DNA of 64,000 nucleotides from G963556115 sp963667375 (lineage in GTDB: Bacteria > Planctomycetota > SZUA-567). Shown here in pieces: positions 8,836-18,680 of this stretch. The stretch lies in assembly GCA_963667375.1 (NCBI GenBank), contig OY763323.1, positions 1,054,001-1,118,000 of the forward strand, given 5' to 3'. The notes below the pieces were generated by a model. It worked only from the letters and a program-made list of their open reading frames with translations, made no database searches and was not told the origin of the DNA. Position numbers and translations under genes: made by a program. Every line of letters begins with the position of its first letter. Positions within the stretch are counted from its first letter, which is position 1.

Positions 8836-10914
8836 ATGTCGGTAACTTTAGAGAGCAGCATTCAGTATTTAAAGGGGGTTGGGCCAGCAAGGGCGGAAGA
8901 TTTTTCCCGTCTTGGAGTGCATACTCTCAAAGATTTGCTCTATACTTTCCCCAGGGATATCTCTGACCGTTCTAATATTTCCACGATAGCAGATATCACA
9001 GATAATGGCGAGAATGTGATTATGGGACGGGTTGAAAGGATTAATGAGTACCGTCCTCGCGGCAAAATCAAACATATTCTGAATGCCAGGATTTATGATG
9101 GAACCGGATATGCTGATGCCGCATGGTTCAATGCACAGTGGATACGCGAGAAAATCGAGGGTAAAACTCTTATCGTATACGGGAAGTTCCAGCGTGAGGG
9201 CCGGTTGCTGAAGATCAGTCACCCGCAGTATGAAGTGGTGCCTGATGATGGAATTATTGGTAAAGAGTTACTGAGTGTCGGCAGGATGGTTCCACTCTAT
9301 CCGTGTAAGGGGAGTTTAACTCAGACTGTCTGGCGTAAGACAATGAGCCTGGCTCTTGATATTGGGGTAGAGCTGCTGGAAGAATTCTATACGTTAGAAT
9401 TTCTTAATGAGCATGATTTGATCGGTAGAGGTGAAGCGGTTAAAAATATGCATTTCCCGGAATCAGATCTGTTGCGTGAACGCGCTGCCCGGCGTCTGGC
9501 ATTTGATGAATCAATTTTTATGCAATTGGTTATATTTGTGCGACGTAGAGGTTTTGAAACCGCTTTCCCCGGTAGGGCGTTTGGATTTTCACGTATACTG
9601 GATTCACGTATTAAGAAACTGTTCCCATTCAGATTCACCGCCGCTCAGCAGAAGGTTATCAATGAGATTGTTGCTGATATGCAGAGCAGCAGACCTATGC
9701 ATCGATTGGTTCAGGGGGATGTCGGAAGCGGTAAGACAGCGGTTGCCGTATTTGCCATGCTGGTGGCGGTAGCTGGTAAAACCCAGGCATGTATGATGGC
9801 TCCTACCGGATTACTGGCACGTCAGCATTATCAGACGGTTGTATCATTATTACAGAGCAGTTCCAGATCAAGTGTCAGGGTAAAACTTCTTACCAGCGGT
9901 ATGAAGAAGAGTGAAAGAGAATTGTTGAAGGTTGAATTGAGATCAGGTGGCATTGATATTCTCATTGCAACTCATTCGGTTATTCAGGGTGATATTGAAT
10001 TTAAGAATCTCGGTCTGGTGGTGATTGATGAGCAGCATAAGTTCGGGGTCGCGCAGCGTGAGAGTCTGGTCAGTAAAGGGATCAGACCTGATATTATTGT
10101 CATGACCGCGACACCTATACCGCGTAGTCTGGCGCTTACGGTTTATGGTGATCTTGATGTCAGTATAATTGATGCGTTGCCTCCAGGCAGAAAACCGGTA
10201 AAGACAAATCTTGTTATCAGTAATAGGCAGCGTGAAGTTTGGGGATTTGTCAAGAAGGAATTGGCAATGGGCAGGCAGGCTTATATTGTCAGTCCGTTAC
10301 TGGAGGAGAATGAGGATAGTGACCTGGTATCGGCGAAAGAAGCATTTGAAGATCTGGCTCACGGCGAATTTGCGGATTATTCAGTTGCATTGATGCATGG
10401 CAAGATGAAACGTGAAGAGCAGTTGGAACTGATGAACCGTTTTAGAGAGAATAAGATTAATTTACTGATAAGTACCGTGGTAATTGAGGTCGGAGTCGAT
10501 GTTAAAAATGCCAATACAATGGTAGTGCTGCATGCGAATCGCTTTGGTCTGGCTCAGCTGCATCAGCTGCGCGGACGCGTGGGCAGAGGAGAGGAGCAGG
10601 GGTATTTCTTTATGCTGTCTGACGCGAAAAATGCCGGTGCTATTGAAAGATTGTCGGTACTGGTGGAGACGGGAGACGGTTTTGTAATCGCTCAGGAAGA
10701 TTTGCGGATGCGCGGTCCGGGAGAGTTTCTGGGTGTTCGTCAGCATGGGCTGCCGGAACTCAAGGTACTTGATATAGCCAGAGATTTTGAAATGATAAAG
10801 GAGACCAAGCAGGAAGCATTAAGATTATATGAGCAAATATGCGGTGGAGAACTCCAGAATCTGGCAGCGGAATTGGAGTTGACGCTAAAAAAGTATGGCG
10901 GAGGAATAGGATGA
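8836..10914 (+). CDS. recG: ATP-dependent DNA helicase RecG
   Basis: RecG reverses stalled replication forks and processes Holliday junctions. The 692-residue length is typical. The N-terminal wedge and OB region (GRVERINEYRPRGK, about 60-150) precedes helicase motif I, VQGDVGSGKTAVAVF (about 293-307). The DEAH-type box reads VIDEQHKFGV, followed by motif III TATPIPRSLALTVYGDLD. Motif VI reads LRGRVGRGEEQGYFFML, and the C-terminal TRG-type region is present. The stop overlaps the following lipoprotein start (ATGA at 10911-10914), making it the first gene of a recG-lipoprotein-tex run. Confidence 0.97.
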   Translation: MSVTLESSIQYLKGVGPARAEDFSRLGVHTLKDLLYTFPRDISDRSNISTIADITDNGENVIMGRVERINEYRPRGKIKHILNARIYDGTGYADAAWFNAQWIREKIEGKTLIVYGKFQREGRLLKISHPQYEVVPDDGIIGKELLSVGRMVPLYPCKGSLTQTVWRKTMSLALDIGVELLEEFYTLEFLNEHDLIGRGEAVKNMHFPESDLLRERAARRLAFDESIFMQLVIFVRRRGFETAFPGRAFGFSRILDSRIKKLFPFRFTAAQQKVINEIVADMQSSRPMHRLVQGDVGSGKTAVAVFAMLVAVAGKTQACMMAPTGLLARQHYQTVVSLLQSSSRSSVRVKLLTSGMKKSERELLKVELRSGGIDILIATHSVIQGDIEFKNLGLVVIDEQHKFGVAQRESLVSKGIRPDIIVMTATPIPRSLALTVYGDLDVSIIDALPPGRKPVKTNLVISNRQREVWGFVKKELAMGRQAYIVSPLLEENEDSDLVSAKEAFEDLAHGEFADYSVALMHGKMKREEQLELMNRFRENKINLLISTVVIEVGVDVKNANTMVVLHANRFGLAQLHQLRGRVGRGEEQGYFFMLSDAKNAGAIERLSVLVETGDGFVIAQEDLRMRGPGEFLGVRQHGLPELKVLDIARDFEMIKETKQEALRLYEQICGGELQNLAAELELTLKKYGGGIG

Positions 10915-11630
10915 ATGTACAAGAATCTTTTAAGAGGTTTGGCTTATGCAGCATGTTTCTATTGGTGAGTGTTCTGCTGTTATCCGGTTGCGGTGGCAAT
11001 GATATCGTTGGGAGCAGCTCGGATGATCATCAGAAAATAGCCGGAAGTGACGGTTACAGCTGGATGACAATGCGTCTGCCCTGGGAAGGGGATTTTAAAA
11101 TGCCGTTTATTGATAATGGCTTTACAAAAGAATCGCCAGCACCGGATATAGATCTGAAAGCTGTAAAAGAATATACTATTTATGTGACCCTTGGTTCGAC
11201 AGAATACCGGGTATATAATGTGGTGGCAATTCGCAGTAATGGTGAGGCGATTGCTGCTTATAAAGATCCACAGAATTACAGATATTATCAGAAAAAGTTT
11301 GAATTGAATTCTGAGCAATTGCAGAAATTGCTGAAAGTATTAAGAAAGAATAACGCGGGAGAGATGGTGGCGAGCTCAATCAGTTCGGATAATGCCAAGC
11401 CTGGAATTATTGGCGGTTTTACTCTGATAAGTGGTAAAAAGGTACGGCGGAGCTATTTCAATGATTCCTGGCCGAAAGATTTCAAAAATATAGTAAGTTT
11501 TATAAATGAAGATATTCTGCGTTATCAGCCGAAGTTGAAGGATAACGGTTTTAGTCCTGTCACTGACAGTATATTAACAGTTGACCCGGAGGCTACTCTG
11601 GCAGCAAGAGGTCTGATAGATGGAAAATAG
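10911..11630 (+). CDS. Putative lipoprotein of unknown function
   Basis: The start is the ATG at 10911, overlapping the recG stop, with GGCGGAGGAA just upstream. The 239-residue product has a charged N-terminus, a hydrophobic stretch (CSMFLLVSVLLL) and a lipobox LLSGC at about residues 23-27, so it should be lipid-modified and exported. The mature part contains mixed beta-type segments, such as YTIYVTLGSTEYRVYNVVAI, and a basic central region. No catalytic motif or family is recognised. Coupling to recG and tex is probably positional rather than functional. Confidence 0.85.
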   Translation: MNVQESFKRFGLCSMFLLVSVLLLSGCGGNDIVGSSSDDHQKIAGSDGYSWMTMRLPWEGDFKMPFIDNGFTKESPAPDIDLKAVKEYTIYVTLGSTEYRVYNVVAIRSNGEAIAAYKDPQNYRYYQKKFELNSEQLQKLLKVLRKNNAGEMVASSISSDNAKPGIIGGFTLISGKKVRRSYFNDSWPKDFKNIVSFINEDILRYQPKLKDNGFSPVTDSILTVDPEATLAARGLIDGK

Positions 11631-11656
11631 TAATTGCATATAGTAAGGAACCGAAG

Positions 11657-13798
11657 TTGGATAAAGAATTTGAAACAGATAAGAAAACAGCTTCGCTGAT
11701 TGCGGCTGAGCTGAGTATCAAAGATAAGCAGGTGGAGGCGTTAAAAAAACTTTTTGAGTCGGAGGCGACGGTTCCGTTTATTGCCCGATATCGAAAAGAA
11801 GTGACAGGCGGACTTGACGAAGTGGTTATACAACAGGTAAAAATGCGGTTAGAGTTTTATGAAGAACTTGAAAAAAGGCGGGCTTATATTCTGAAGTCTC
11901 TGAATGACAGGGAATTATTAACTTCGGAGTTAAAAAGTGCAATTAACAATACATATTCCGTGACCGAACTTGAAGATATTTTTCTGCCGTATAAACTTAA
12001 AAGAAGAACCAGGGCAACTATTGCCCGTGAAAAAGGTCTTGAGCCGCTTGCAGAACTTATCCTTAAACAGCAGAATAATATCGACCTGGAACAGGAAGCG
12101 GTTAAATTTATAGCTGAGGAGAATGATGTCGCTGATAGTGCCGGAGCTCTTGCCGGAGCTGCTGATATTATTGCCGAGGTTGTAAGTGAAGATAAGCAGG
12201 TGCGTAAGCGACTGCGGGAACTCTTTTCTGAGGAAGCAGAAATTTCATCAATCCTGGTAAAGAAGAATATTGATAAGGGTGAGAAATTCAAAGATTATTT
12301 TGACTGGAGTGAAAAGGCCGCTACTGCGCCGTCACATCGTTTATTGGCGTTATTTCGTGGTGAAAATGCAGGTGTGCTCAAGCTTCGAATTCGTCCGGCT
12401 ACAGAACGGTCACTGAGCAGCATGCAGAGAATTATACTCAGTAAAAGCTGCCGGTATCCGGAATATCTTTCGGCGGTGCTTGCGGATTCGTACGAAAGGC
12501 TGATAGCTCCATCACTGGAAAATGAGTTGCGGGCGGAATTGAAACAGCAGGCTGATACGGAAGCGGTAAAGGTATTCGCTCAGAATCTGCGTGAGCTGCT
12601 TATGGCACCGCCTCTGGGTAATCGCGCAGTACTCGCGCTTGATCCTGGAATACGTACCGGCTGCAAACTGGTGGCACTGAATGAATATGGTGATTTACTG
12701 GATAATACGGTTGTTTTTATTGATCGGAAACCGGCTGAAGCCGAAAAAATCATCCGGCAGTGGGTGGATAAATATAAATCCAGCGCTATTGCAATCGGTA
12801 ATGGGACCTATGGCCGGGAGTCGGAGAAATTTGTACGATCATTAAAAATTTCTCCGGTAGATGTGATAATGGTCAGTGAGAGCGGAGCATCGGTATATTC
12901 GGCTTCGGAGACCGCAAGAGAGGAATTTTCGGAGTATGATCTCACTGTTAGAGGGGCGGTATCAATCGGGCGCAGGTTGCTAGATCCTTTGGCGGAGCTG
13001 GTGAAAATAGATCCTAAATCAATAGGTGTTGGGCAGTATCAGCATGATGTGGATCAGAAGCTGCTCAAAGAAGGGCTGGACTCGGTTGTCATGAGCTGTG
13101 TAAATGCGGTGGGGGTGGAGCTGAATACTGCGAGTAAGGAACTGTTGACCTATGTCTCGGGTGTCGGAGTGAAGATAGCGGAAAACATTATTCGCTACCG
13201 GAGTGAAAATGGAGAATTCAAATCACGTAAAGATCTGCTGAAGGTTCCCAGACTTGGAGCCAAAGCATATGAACAGGCTGCCGGTTTTATCAGAGTGAAT
13301 GCAAGTGCCAATCCGCTTGACAGGAGTGCGGTACATCCAGAATCCTATGATATTGTCACAAAGATGGCGCGTGATTGTAACTGCACGGTTGCTGATCTGC
13401 TTGGGAATCAACAGCTGCGTTCCGCAATTACTCCTGAACGTTATATAACGGAAAAAGCTGGTCTGCCGACACTGCTGGATATAATGCAGGAGCTGGCAAG
13501 GCCAGGAAGAGATCCCAGAGCCGAGTTTAAATTATTCGCTTTCAGCAATGATGTAAATGAAATCGGAGACTTACGGGAAGGGATGCTGCTGCCGGGAGTT
13601 GTAACCAATGTTACTAATTTTGGAGCGTTTGTAGATATTGGCGTGCATCAGGACGGGCTGGTGCATATCAGTCAGCTTGCAGATAAATATGTTGCTGATC
13701 CGAATACCATTGTGAAAGTGCAGCAGCAGGTCCGGGTAAAGGTATTGGAGGTGGATCTTAAAAGAAAGCGTATCGCTCTGAGTATGAAGATTAAATAA
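11657..13798 (+). CDS. tex: Tex-family RNA-binding transcription accessory protein
   Basis: Tex proteins bind nucleic acid and are linked to transcription and RNA turnover. Translation appears to begin at TTG 11657, with AAGGAA seven bases before it. The 713 residues show the Tex order: N-terminal helical region (VPFIARYRKEVTGGLDE at about 35-50) and a YqgF/RNase H-like domain (about 325-450, LALDPGIRTGCKLVALNEYG). Helix-hairpin-helix segments follow (VGVELNTASKELLTYVSGVG and FKSRKDLLKVPRLGAKAYEQ). A C-terminal S1 domain covers about 640-710 (GVVTNVTNFGAFVDIGVHQD). It is about 60 residues shorter than many Tex proteins but all domains are present. A hairpin terminator follows. Confidence 0.95.
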   Translation: MDKEFETDKKTASLIAAELSIKDKQVEALKKLFESEATVPFIARYRKEVTGGLDEVVIQQVKMRLEFYEELEKRRAYILKSLNDRELLTSELKSAINNTYSVTELEDIFLPYKLKRRTRATIAREKGLEPLAELILKQQNNIDLEQEAVKFIAEENDVADSAGALAGAADIIAEVVSEDKQVRKRLRELFSEEAEISSILVKKNIDKGEKFKDYFDWSEKAATAPSHRLLALFRGENAGVLKLRIRPATERSLSSMQRIILSKSCRYPEYLSAVLADSYERLIAPSLENELRAELKQQADTEAVKVFAQNLRELLMAPPLGNRAVLALDPGIRTGCKLVALNEYGDLLDNTVVFIDRKPAEAEKIIRQWVDKYKSSAIAIGNGTYGRESEKFVRSLKISPVDVIMVSESGASVYSASETAREEFSEYDLTVRGAVSIGRRLLDPLAELVKIDPKSIGVGQYQHDVDQKLLKEGLDSVVMSCVNAVGVELNTASKELLTYVSGVGVKIAENIIRYRSENGEFKSRKDLLKVPRLGAKAYEQAAGFIRVNASANPLDRSAVHPESYDIVTKMARDCNCTVADLLGNQQLRSAITPERYITEKAGLPTLLDIMQELARPGRDPRAEFKLFAFSNDVNEIGDLREGMLLPGVVTNVTNFGAFVDIGVHQDGLVHISQLADKYVADPNTIVKVQQQVRVKVLEVDLKRKRIALSMKIK

Positions 13799-13828
13799 GT
13801 ACTATTCATTTAGTAATGTTATTGTTTA

Positions 13829-13866
13829 ATAGCTCCTGCAGCTTCAGCTGCATGGAGTTATTTTCT
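13829..13866 (+). terminator. Probable terminator after tex
   Basis: CTCC-T-GCAGC and GCTGC-AT-GGAG form an interrupted stem with a TTCA loop, followed by TTATTTTCTT. The bulges make it weaker than the other terminators in the window. Confidence 0.55.
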
Positions 13867-14017
13867 TGTATGGCAGATAAATAGCTTGAAAGAAAAAAAA
13901 TTGCATGATAACATGAAGTTCAGATTCAGTCTATATTTTGTGCTACTATTTAATGTTTACTGTAGATTTATCGTTTAAGTTACAGCAGTAGTAATAATCT
14001 GATATGGAGCGTTTTAT

Positions 14018-16267
14018 ATGGTAGTAAAAAATAAGATTCTGCTGGCAGTTTCAGGTATTCTGATAATAACTCTGCTGCTGGGTTATTTTTCAGTCAACTC
14101 TATGCTGTATGCGATGCTTGAGAATGACTCCAGCCGCATTCGTAATCAAATGTTCAAGAAATGGCAGATAACAGGAGAGGGGGTACTTGAGCGTTATAAT
14201 ACACTTCTGGATATATATAAGGAAATGGCATTATTCGAAGCCACACTCTACTCCCGTGACAGACATGTTCTTGAGGCTTATGAAATTGCGAATTCCGGTA
14301 ATCTCGAGGATCCAGCAGACCCCAAGGTGGCTCAAGCCCGTAAACAGCTTAAAAAATATTTTCAGGATAATATTGAAGGCATAAGCAGATCACACTCATC
14401 TCAGATATTCCGGTTGCATTTTCATACCAAGAATATTCATAGTCTGGCACGTATATGGCGAAAAAACTGGCAGACATTTGTCGGGGACGAGATGGTCGAT
14501 ATAGCGGATGATATTTCGAATTTCCGCAATACTATCAAGCAGGTCCGGGCGACAGGAGAGAGTGTCACCGGTATTGAATTGGGTAAGGAGGGGCTGGTGG
14601 TGCGTGGGGTTTGTCCGGTCTTGAATGCTGATAATGAATATATGGGTTCTGTTGAATATCTGTGGCCGCTATCGGAGGTAACCCAGAGAATGGATGCGAA
14701 TGAATATATCAATCATGCATTATATATTCCGCAGAAATTATTAGACATTGCTGAAAGATTGCGAAATGAAAGTATTTATCCGGTGCTGGATAATAAATTT
14801 GTTCAAGTCCACGCCAGTAACCATAAGCTGTTTGATAAGCTTGTAGGTGCCCGTCTGTTATCGAGCTTTGAGAAGGACCTGCTATTCACAGTGGTGCAGG
14901 ATCATTATATTACCAGTAAGAAGATTTACGATTTCAGCGGTAATAATATCGGTTTGCTGGTGATATCGATTGATGTTGCCGGTGATCTGCAGCATTATAC
15001 GCAGGAGCGTGCGGAGATTCTGTATACTGTAAGTTATTATAAATATATATTTGTCTTGGGCTGTATGCTTGCTTTTGTCATTATTATTATAATTCTTTAT
15101 GTTTTTCTGAAATGGATTTTCAGGAGACTTGATGAGGCTACTGAAAAATTGAGTGAGAGTGAGGCAAATTTCAGAGGTCTGTTTACACATCAGATAAATG
15201 GGTTTGCGTTGCATGAGATAATTCTTGATGATTCAGGAAAACCGTCTGATTATCGATTTTTGCTGATTAATCCGGCATTTGAAAGAATGACCGGTTTGAA
15301 AACTGCAGAGGTAGTCGGTAAAACTGCACTCGAAATTTTACCGAATTTGGAGAATAGCTGGATTGAATCCTACGGACGGGTAGCGCTGGAAGGAAAGTCG
15401 CTGGAGTTTGAAGATTATTCAAGGGAATTTGACAAGTATTTTCAGGTTTATGCGTTTTCGCCAAAGAAGTATCAGTTTGCATGTGTGTTCAGTGATGTGA
15501 CACAGAGAAAACTTGATGAGATTGAGAAGGCCAAGATGCAGGAAGAGCTTCTGTATTCCGAAAAGATGCGGGTAATCGGACAGCTTGCAGGCGGTGTGGC
15601 GCATGATTTTAATAATAAACTTTCAGTAATTATAGGAGCCTGTGAGCTACTGCAGAAACATGGTCTGGGTTCGAATAATGAACGGCTGCTCGACATGATT
15701 ATGCAGGCGGCGGAGTATGCGGCAGATCTCTCCCAGAAGCTGCTAACTTTCGGGCATCGTAATTTTATGCCGTTTTATGAGTTGAATATTCTGGAGCTGC
15801 TTGATAATGCCGTTACCATGTTGCGTGAGAAGATACCGGCTGCTATCAGCTTTGAGGAATCATATCAGGTGGATAATCCGTTGGTCAGTGGTGATAAATC
15901 ACAGCTTTTCAGTTGTTTTGTGAATATTGGAATGAATGCATATCAGGCAATGCCGGGTAGAGGTGTCATTCTGGTAAAAGCCTGCAATGTGGAGCTTAAT
16001 AGCGAGGATGTGAACAGGTATAATAATAAAGTTAAACCCGGATTATTTATTAAAATAGAGTTTAAGGATACGGGTAGAGGAATCTCAGAGGAAAATCTGG
16101 CTAAAATATTTGAGCCGTTTTTTTCAACCAAAGGTCTTGGTGATGGTAATGGTCTGGGTTTACCGGCGGCTTTGGGAACAGTGGAGCATCATAGCGGGGC
16201 GATAACTATTGATAGTATTGTAGATGTTGGAACAACGGTTACGATATTACTTCCATGTAAATCCTGA
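14018..16267 (+). CDS. Membrane sensor histidine kinase with periplasmic double-Cache domain
   Basis: The protein has 749 residues. Membrane segments at about 7-29 and 341-365 flank a 310-residue periplasmic domain. Its pattern (FRLHFHTKNIHSLARIW, ISNFRNTIKQVRATGESVTG and GLVVRGVCPVL) matches what I know as double Cache domain 3. A PAS domain (about 385-500, NPAFERMTGLKTAEVVGKTAL) is followed by HisKA with H529 in GGVAHDFNNKLSV and an ATPase domain with DTGRGISEENL and DGNGLGLPAALG. It lacks a receiver, so phosphate must go to a separate regulator. The sigma-54 activator starting 276 bases downstream on the same strand is the obvious candidate. The ATG is preceded by TATGGAGCG. Confidence 0.92.
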   Translation: MVVKNKILLAVSGILIITLLLGYFSVNSMLYAMLENDSSRIRNQMFKKWQITGEGVLERYNTLLDIYKEMALFEATLYSRDRHVLEAYEIANSGNLEDPADPKVAQARKQLKKYFQDNIEGISRSHSSQIFRLHFHTKNIHSLARIWRKNWQTFVGDEMVDIADDISNFRNTIKQVRATGESVTGIELGKEGLVVRGVCPVLNADNEYMGSVEYLWPLSEVTQRMDANEYINHALYIPQKLLDIAERLRNESIYPVLDNKFVQVHASNHKLFDKLVGARLLSSFEKDLLFTVVQDHYITSKKIYDFSGNNIGLLVISIDVAGDLQHYTQERAEILYTVSYYKYIFVLGCMLAFVIIIIILYVFLKWIFRRLDEATEKLSESEANFRGLFTHQINGFALHEIILDDSGKPSDYRFLLINPAFERMTGLKTAEVVGKTALEILPNLENSWIESYGRVALEGKSLEFEDYSREFDKYFQVYAFSPKKYQFACVFSDVTQRKLDEIEKAKMQEELLYSEKMRVIGQLAGGVAHDFNNKLSVIIGACELLQKHGLGSNNERLLDMIMQAAEYAADLSQKLLTFGHRNFMPFYELNILELLDNAVTMLREKIPAAISFEESYQVDNPLVSGDKSQLFSCFVNIGMNAYQAMPGRGVILVKACNVELNSEDVNRYNNKVKPGLFIKIEFKDTGRGISEENLAKIFEPFFSTKGLGDGNGLGLPAALGTVEHHSGAITIDSIVDVGTTVTILLPCKS

Positions 16268-16370
16268 TATTGATCTGTAGTATGAATTATAAGGTATTCG
16301 GTAATTTTCGGTTTAATACGGAGTAAACATTTATTTTTAAAACTGCAAGAGACAATAAATGAAATAAACC

Positions 16371-16416
16371 GGAGGAGGTATTTACTTTGAAAAAAAAATA
16401 TCTGCGGTTAAATTAA
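16371..16416 (+). other. Strong ribosome-binding site with a nine-codon reading frame
   Basis: GGAGGAGG at 16371-16378 is the best Shine-Dalgarno match in the neighbourhood. Nine bases downstream is TTG (16387), followed by Lys-Lys-Lys-Tyr-Leu-Arg-Leu-Asn and TAA (16414-16416). It may be a leader peptide, a remnant of a lost gene, or a chance purine run. No longer frame continues from it. Confidence 0.3.
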
Positions 16417-16542
16417 GTGTATATGGTTTTTTAATGGTTAATCTTAAAAACACAGATTATCTTATTGAGTGAAGTAATATGCCTGGTACTGAATAACGCT
16501 ACTGAAAATACCTGCTGCGTGTGAATAAAAGGCAAAAAAGAT

Positions 16543-18339
16543 ATGCATGAACTTTGCGGAGTTCCTATACTGATAATAGCGGATGATGATATTTCAGGAA
16601 AAGCTCTGGCTGCTGCGCTTGAGTCTCTGAATATGCTGCCGGTATGGAGCAGTGGCAGGGTTCAAGCAGCTGAATGTGTCAGGAGCACTTTCTTTCCGAT
16701 AATTATACTCGATTCGCAGCAGGAGGATCCGGATACTCTGGAGATGCTTAGAGATCTTCGTAAAGATGTACGATACCAGTTGGCGCGGATTCTGTTCATT
16801 ACTTCTCAGGATAATATCAGGATTCTTCCGGATTATCTGCGCAGCGGTATAGATGATTATATTGTGAAACCGGTGCTAAAAGAGGTATTGGCCAGCAGAT
16901 TATACATTTTATGGCGTGAGCAGCAGCGCTGGATGTCAGTACAGGTTAAGGGCAGTAAGTCCGGCAGTGAAAATAACGGAATAGCTGAAGCCGAGGTCGC
17001 TTATTCAGATAAACTGCTGCTGCAGCGTCGATATTTAAACAGTCTTGCTGATAATATTTCAGCTGGAGTTCTCCTCCTCGATTCAGAACTGCGGGTGGTT
17101 GAATATAATAAGCTACTCAAGAGCTGGCTTCCGGTGCTGGCTGCAGGCACGGTTTACAGTGAACTGAAAAAACGTTTGTGGTGTAATTCACAACCTGATT
17201 CCTGTCCAGTGTATAAATGCCTGCAGAACAATAACAGTCAATCCAGTATCTGCGAAGTGACGATAGGGGAAGAGGAGAAAGTTTTTAAGGTATTGGTATT
17301 ACCGGTAAGAGCTGAGTCCGGGGAAATAAGGAATCTGCTGCTGCTGTTCAATGATATTACAGTTGAAACTTTTGCTGATGATAAAAGCCTGACCGAATTG
17401 CAATCGGGAACACTATCTGCTGTTCATGATTTTTGCGGTCTTCTGGGTAAGAGCAAGGTTATGCTTGAAATGTATCAGCAGCTAAAACTGATGTCGCAGA
17501 GCCGGGATATTGTTCTGTTGCAGGGAGAGACAGGAACCGGCAAAGAGCTGTGTGCAAAGGCGCTGCACAAACTTTCTTCATGGCGTAGTGAACCCCTGCT
17601 GAGTGTGAATTGCGGTAGCTTGCCTGAGAGTATACTTGAAAGTGAACTATTTGGGCATACCCGCGGCGCGTTTACCGGTGCCGCCGGTAATAAAGCGGGA
17701 TTATTTGTCGCGGCCGGTAGAGGAACCATATTTTTAGATGAGATAGAAACTGCTACTCCACATACGCAGGTAGCACTGCTCAGAGTTTTGGATCAGATGG
17801 AGGTTATGCCTATAGGCGGAAGAATTGCCAATAAGATTTATGCCCGGATAATAGTTGCCAGTAATCGTAACCTTGAAGAAATGGTTATGGGGTCAGAGTT
17901 TCGTGATGATTTATATTACCGGATATGCGGCAGAACTATAAATTTGCCGCCGCTGCGTGAACATATTGATGATTTAGAGGAACTTACAGAATATTTTTTT
18001 GCGCGTGATTGTAAAAACCGGGTTAAGCGTTCATTTTCTCCACGAAGTCTGGAGCTGCTGAAAAAATATTCATGGCCGGGAAATGTCAGGGAGCTTAGAA
18101 ATCTGATTAATGCGCTGATATTCAGTTCAGTCAAACCGCTGATTCATCCCGCAGATCTTCCTGTGCAATATCATAACTTGAGTGATACGACATTACCGAC
18201 ACTTGCTGAGCATGAAAAAGGCTTGCTGGAGGCGGCATTATGCCATACCAGCTGGAACAAATCTGATACGGCAAAATTACTTGATATTTCCAGAAATACG
18301 GTTTACAGTCTGATAAAAAAACATGGTCTGGACAGGTAA
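16543..18339 (+). CDS. Sigma-54-dependent response regulator (NtrC family)
   Basis: This enhancer-binding protein activates sigma-54 promoters when phosphorylated. The 598 residues run receiver (about 5-120, D57 in IIILDSQQED, lysine in IVKPV), a PAS-like segment (about 165-280), AAA+ domain and Fis-type helix-turn-helix. Walker A is GETGTGKE at 328-335. The sigma-54 contact loop GAFTGA is intact at 375-380. Walker B is GTIFLDEI, and the arginine-finger region reads FRDDLYYRICG. The DNA-binding end (about 555-598) reads WNKSDTAKLLDISRNTVYSLIKKHGL. It likely pairs with the kinase at 14018. The extra PAS between receiver and AAA+ is less common and may add a second input. Its targets are not evident. 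Confidence 0.94.
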   Translation: MHELCGVPILIIADDDISGKALAAALESLNMLPVWSSGRVQAAECVRSTFFPIIILDSQQEDPDTLEMLRDLRKDVRYQLARILFITSQDNIRILPDYLRSGIDDYIVKPVLKEVLASRLYILWREQQRWMSVQVKGSKSGSENNGIAEAEVAYSDKLLLQRRYLNSLADNISAGVLLLDSELRVVEYNKLLKSWLPVLAAGTVYSELKKRLWCNSQPDSCPVYKCLQNNNSQSSICEVTIGEEEKVFKVLVLPVRAESGEIRNLLLLFNDITVETFADDKSLTELQSGTLSAVHDFCGLLGKSKVMLEMYQQLKLMSQSRDIVLLQGETGTGKELCAKALHKLSSWRSEPLLSVNCGSLPESILESELFGHTRGAFTGAAGNKAGLFVAAGRGTIFLDEIETATPHTQVALLRVLDQMEVMPIGGRIANKIYARIIVASNRNLEEMVMGSEFRDDLYYRICGRTINLPPLREHIDDLEELTEYFFARDCKNRVKRSFSPRSLELLKKYSWPGNVRELRNLINALIFSSVKPLIHPADLPVQYHNLSDTTLPTLAEHEKGLLEAALCHTSWNKSDTAKLLDISRNTVYSLIKKHGLDR

Positions 18340-18680
18340 TTACTGCTGCCGTCGTTGCAGTGATATATTTTGAGCATAACAGTTATTTTCTTAATCTATT
18401 ATTTCATAATCCCTTATAACGATCATTTCATTTTTTAGATAAATTGTGTGTGTAAGTTGCACAGTATTTTAAAAGTTATAGTCATATATGTTATTTGAAC
18501 TTAGAGGCAGCTTAAGCTAAATCGTCAAAATATTGTATTAAAATTGCGCACTAATTTACGGGTAATAATTTGCTGCTTCATCATATATTTTATTATGTTC
18601 TTTATATTAAGGAGTTGTGGCGTTTTTCTTCTGGCTGGTATGTTCTTTGTAGAGAATATCGGACTTATGAAGGAGTCGCT
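18340..18680 (+). other. 341-base AT-rich intergenic region without a recognised feature
   Basis: The stretch is AT-rich and carries no convincing gene, terminator stem or sigma-70 promoter pair. The frame of the next gene is open upstream to 18570, but the residues there (rich in Tyr, Phe and Trp) look unlike protein sequence conserved with the rest, and no ribosome-binding site precedes 18570. Confidence 0.5.
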
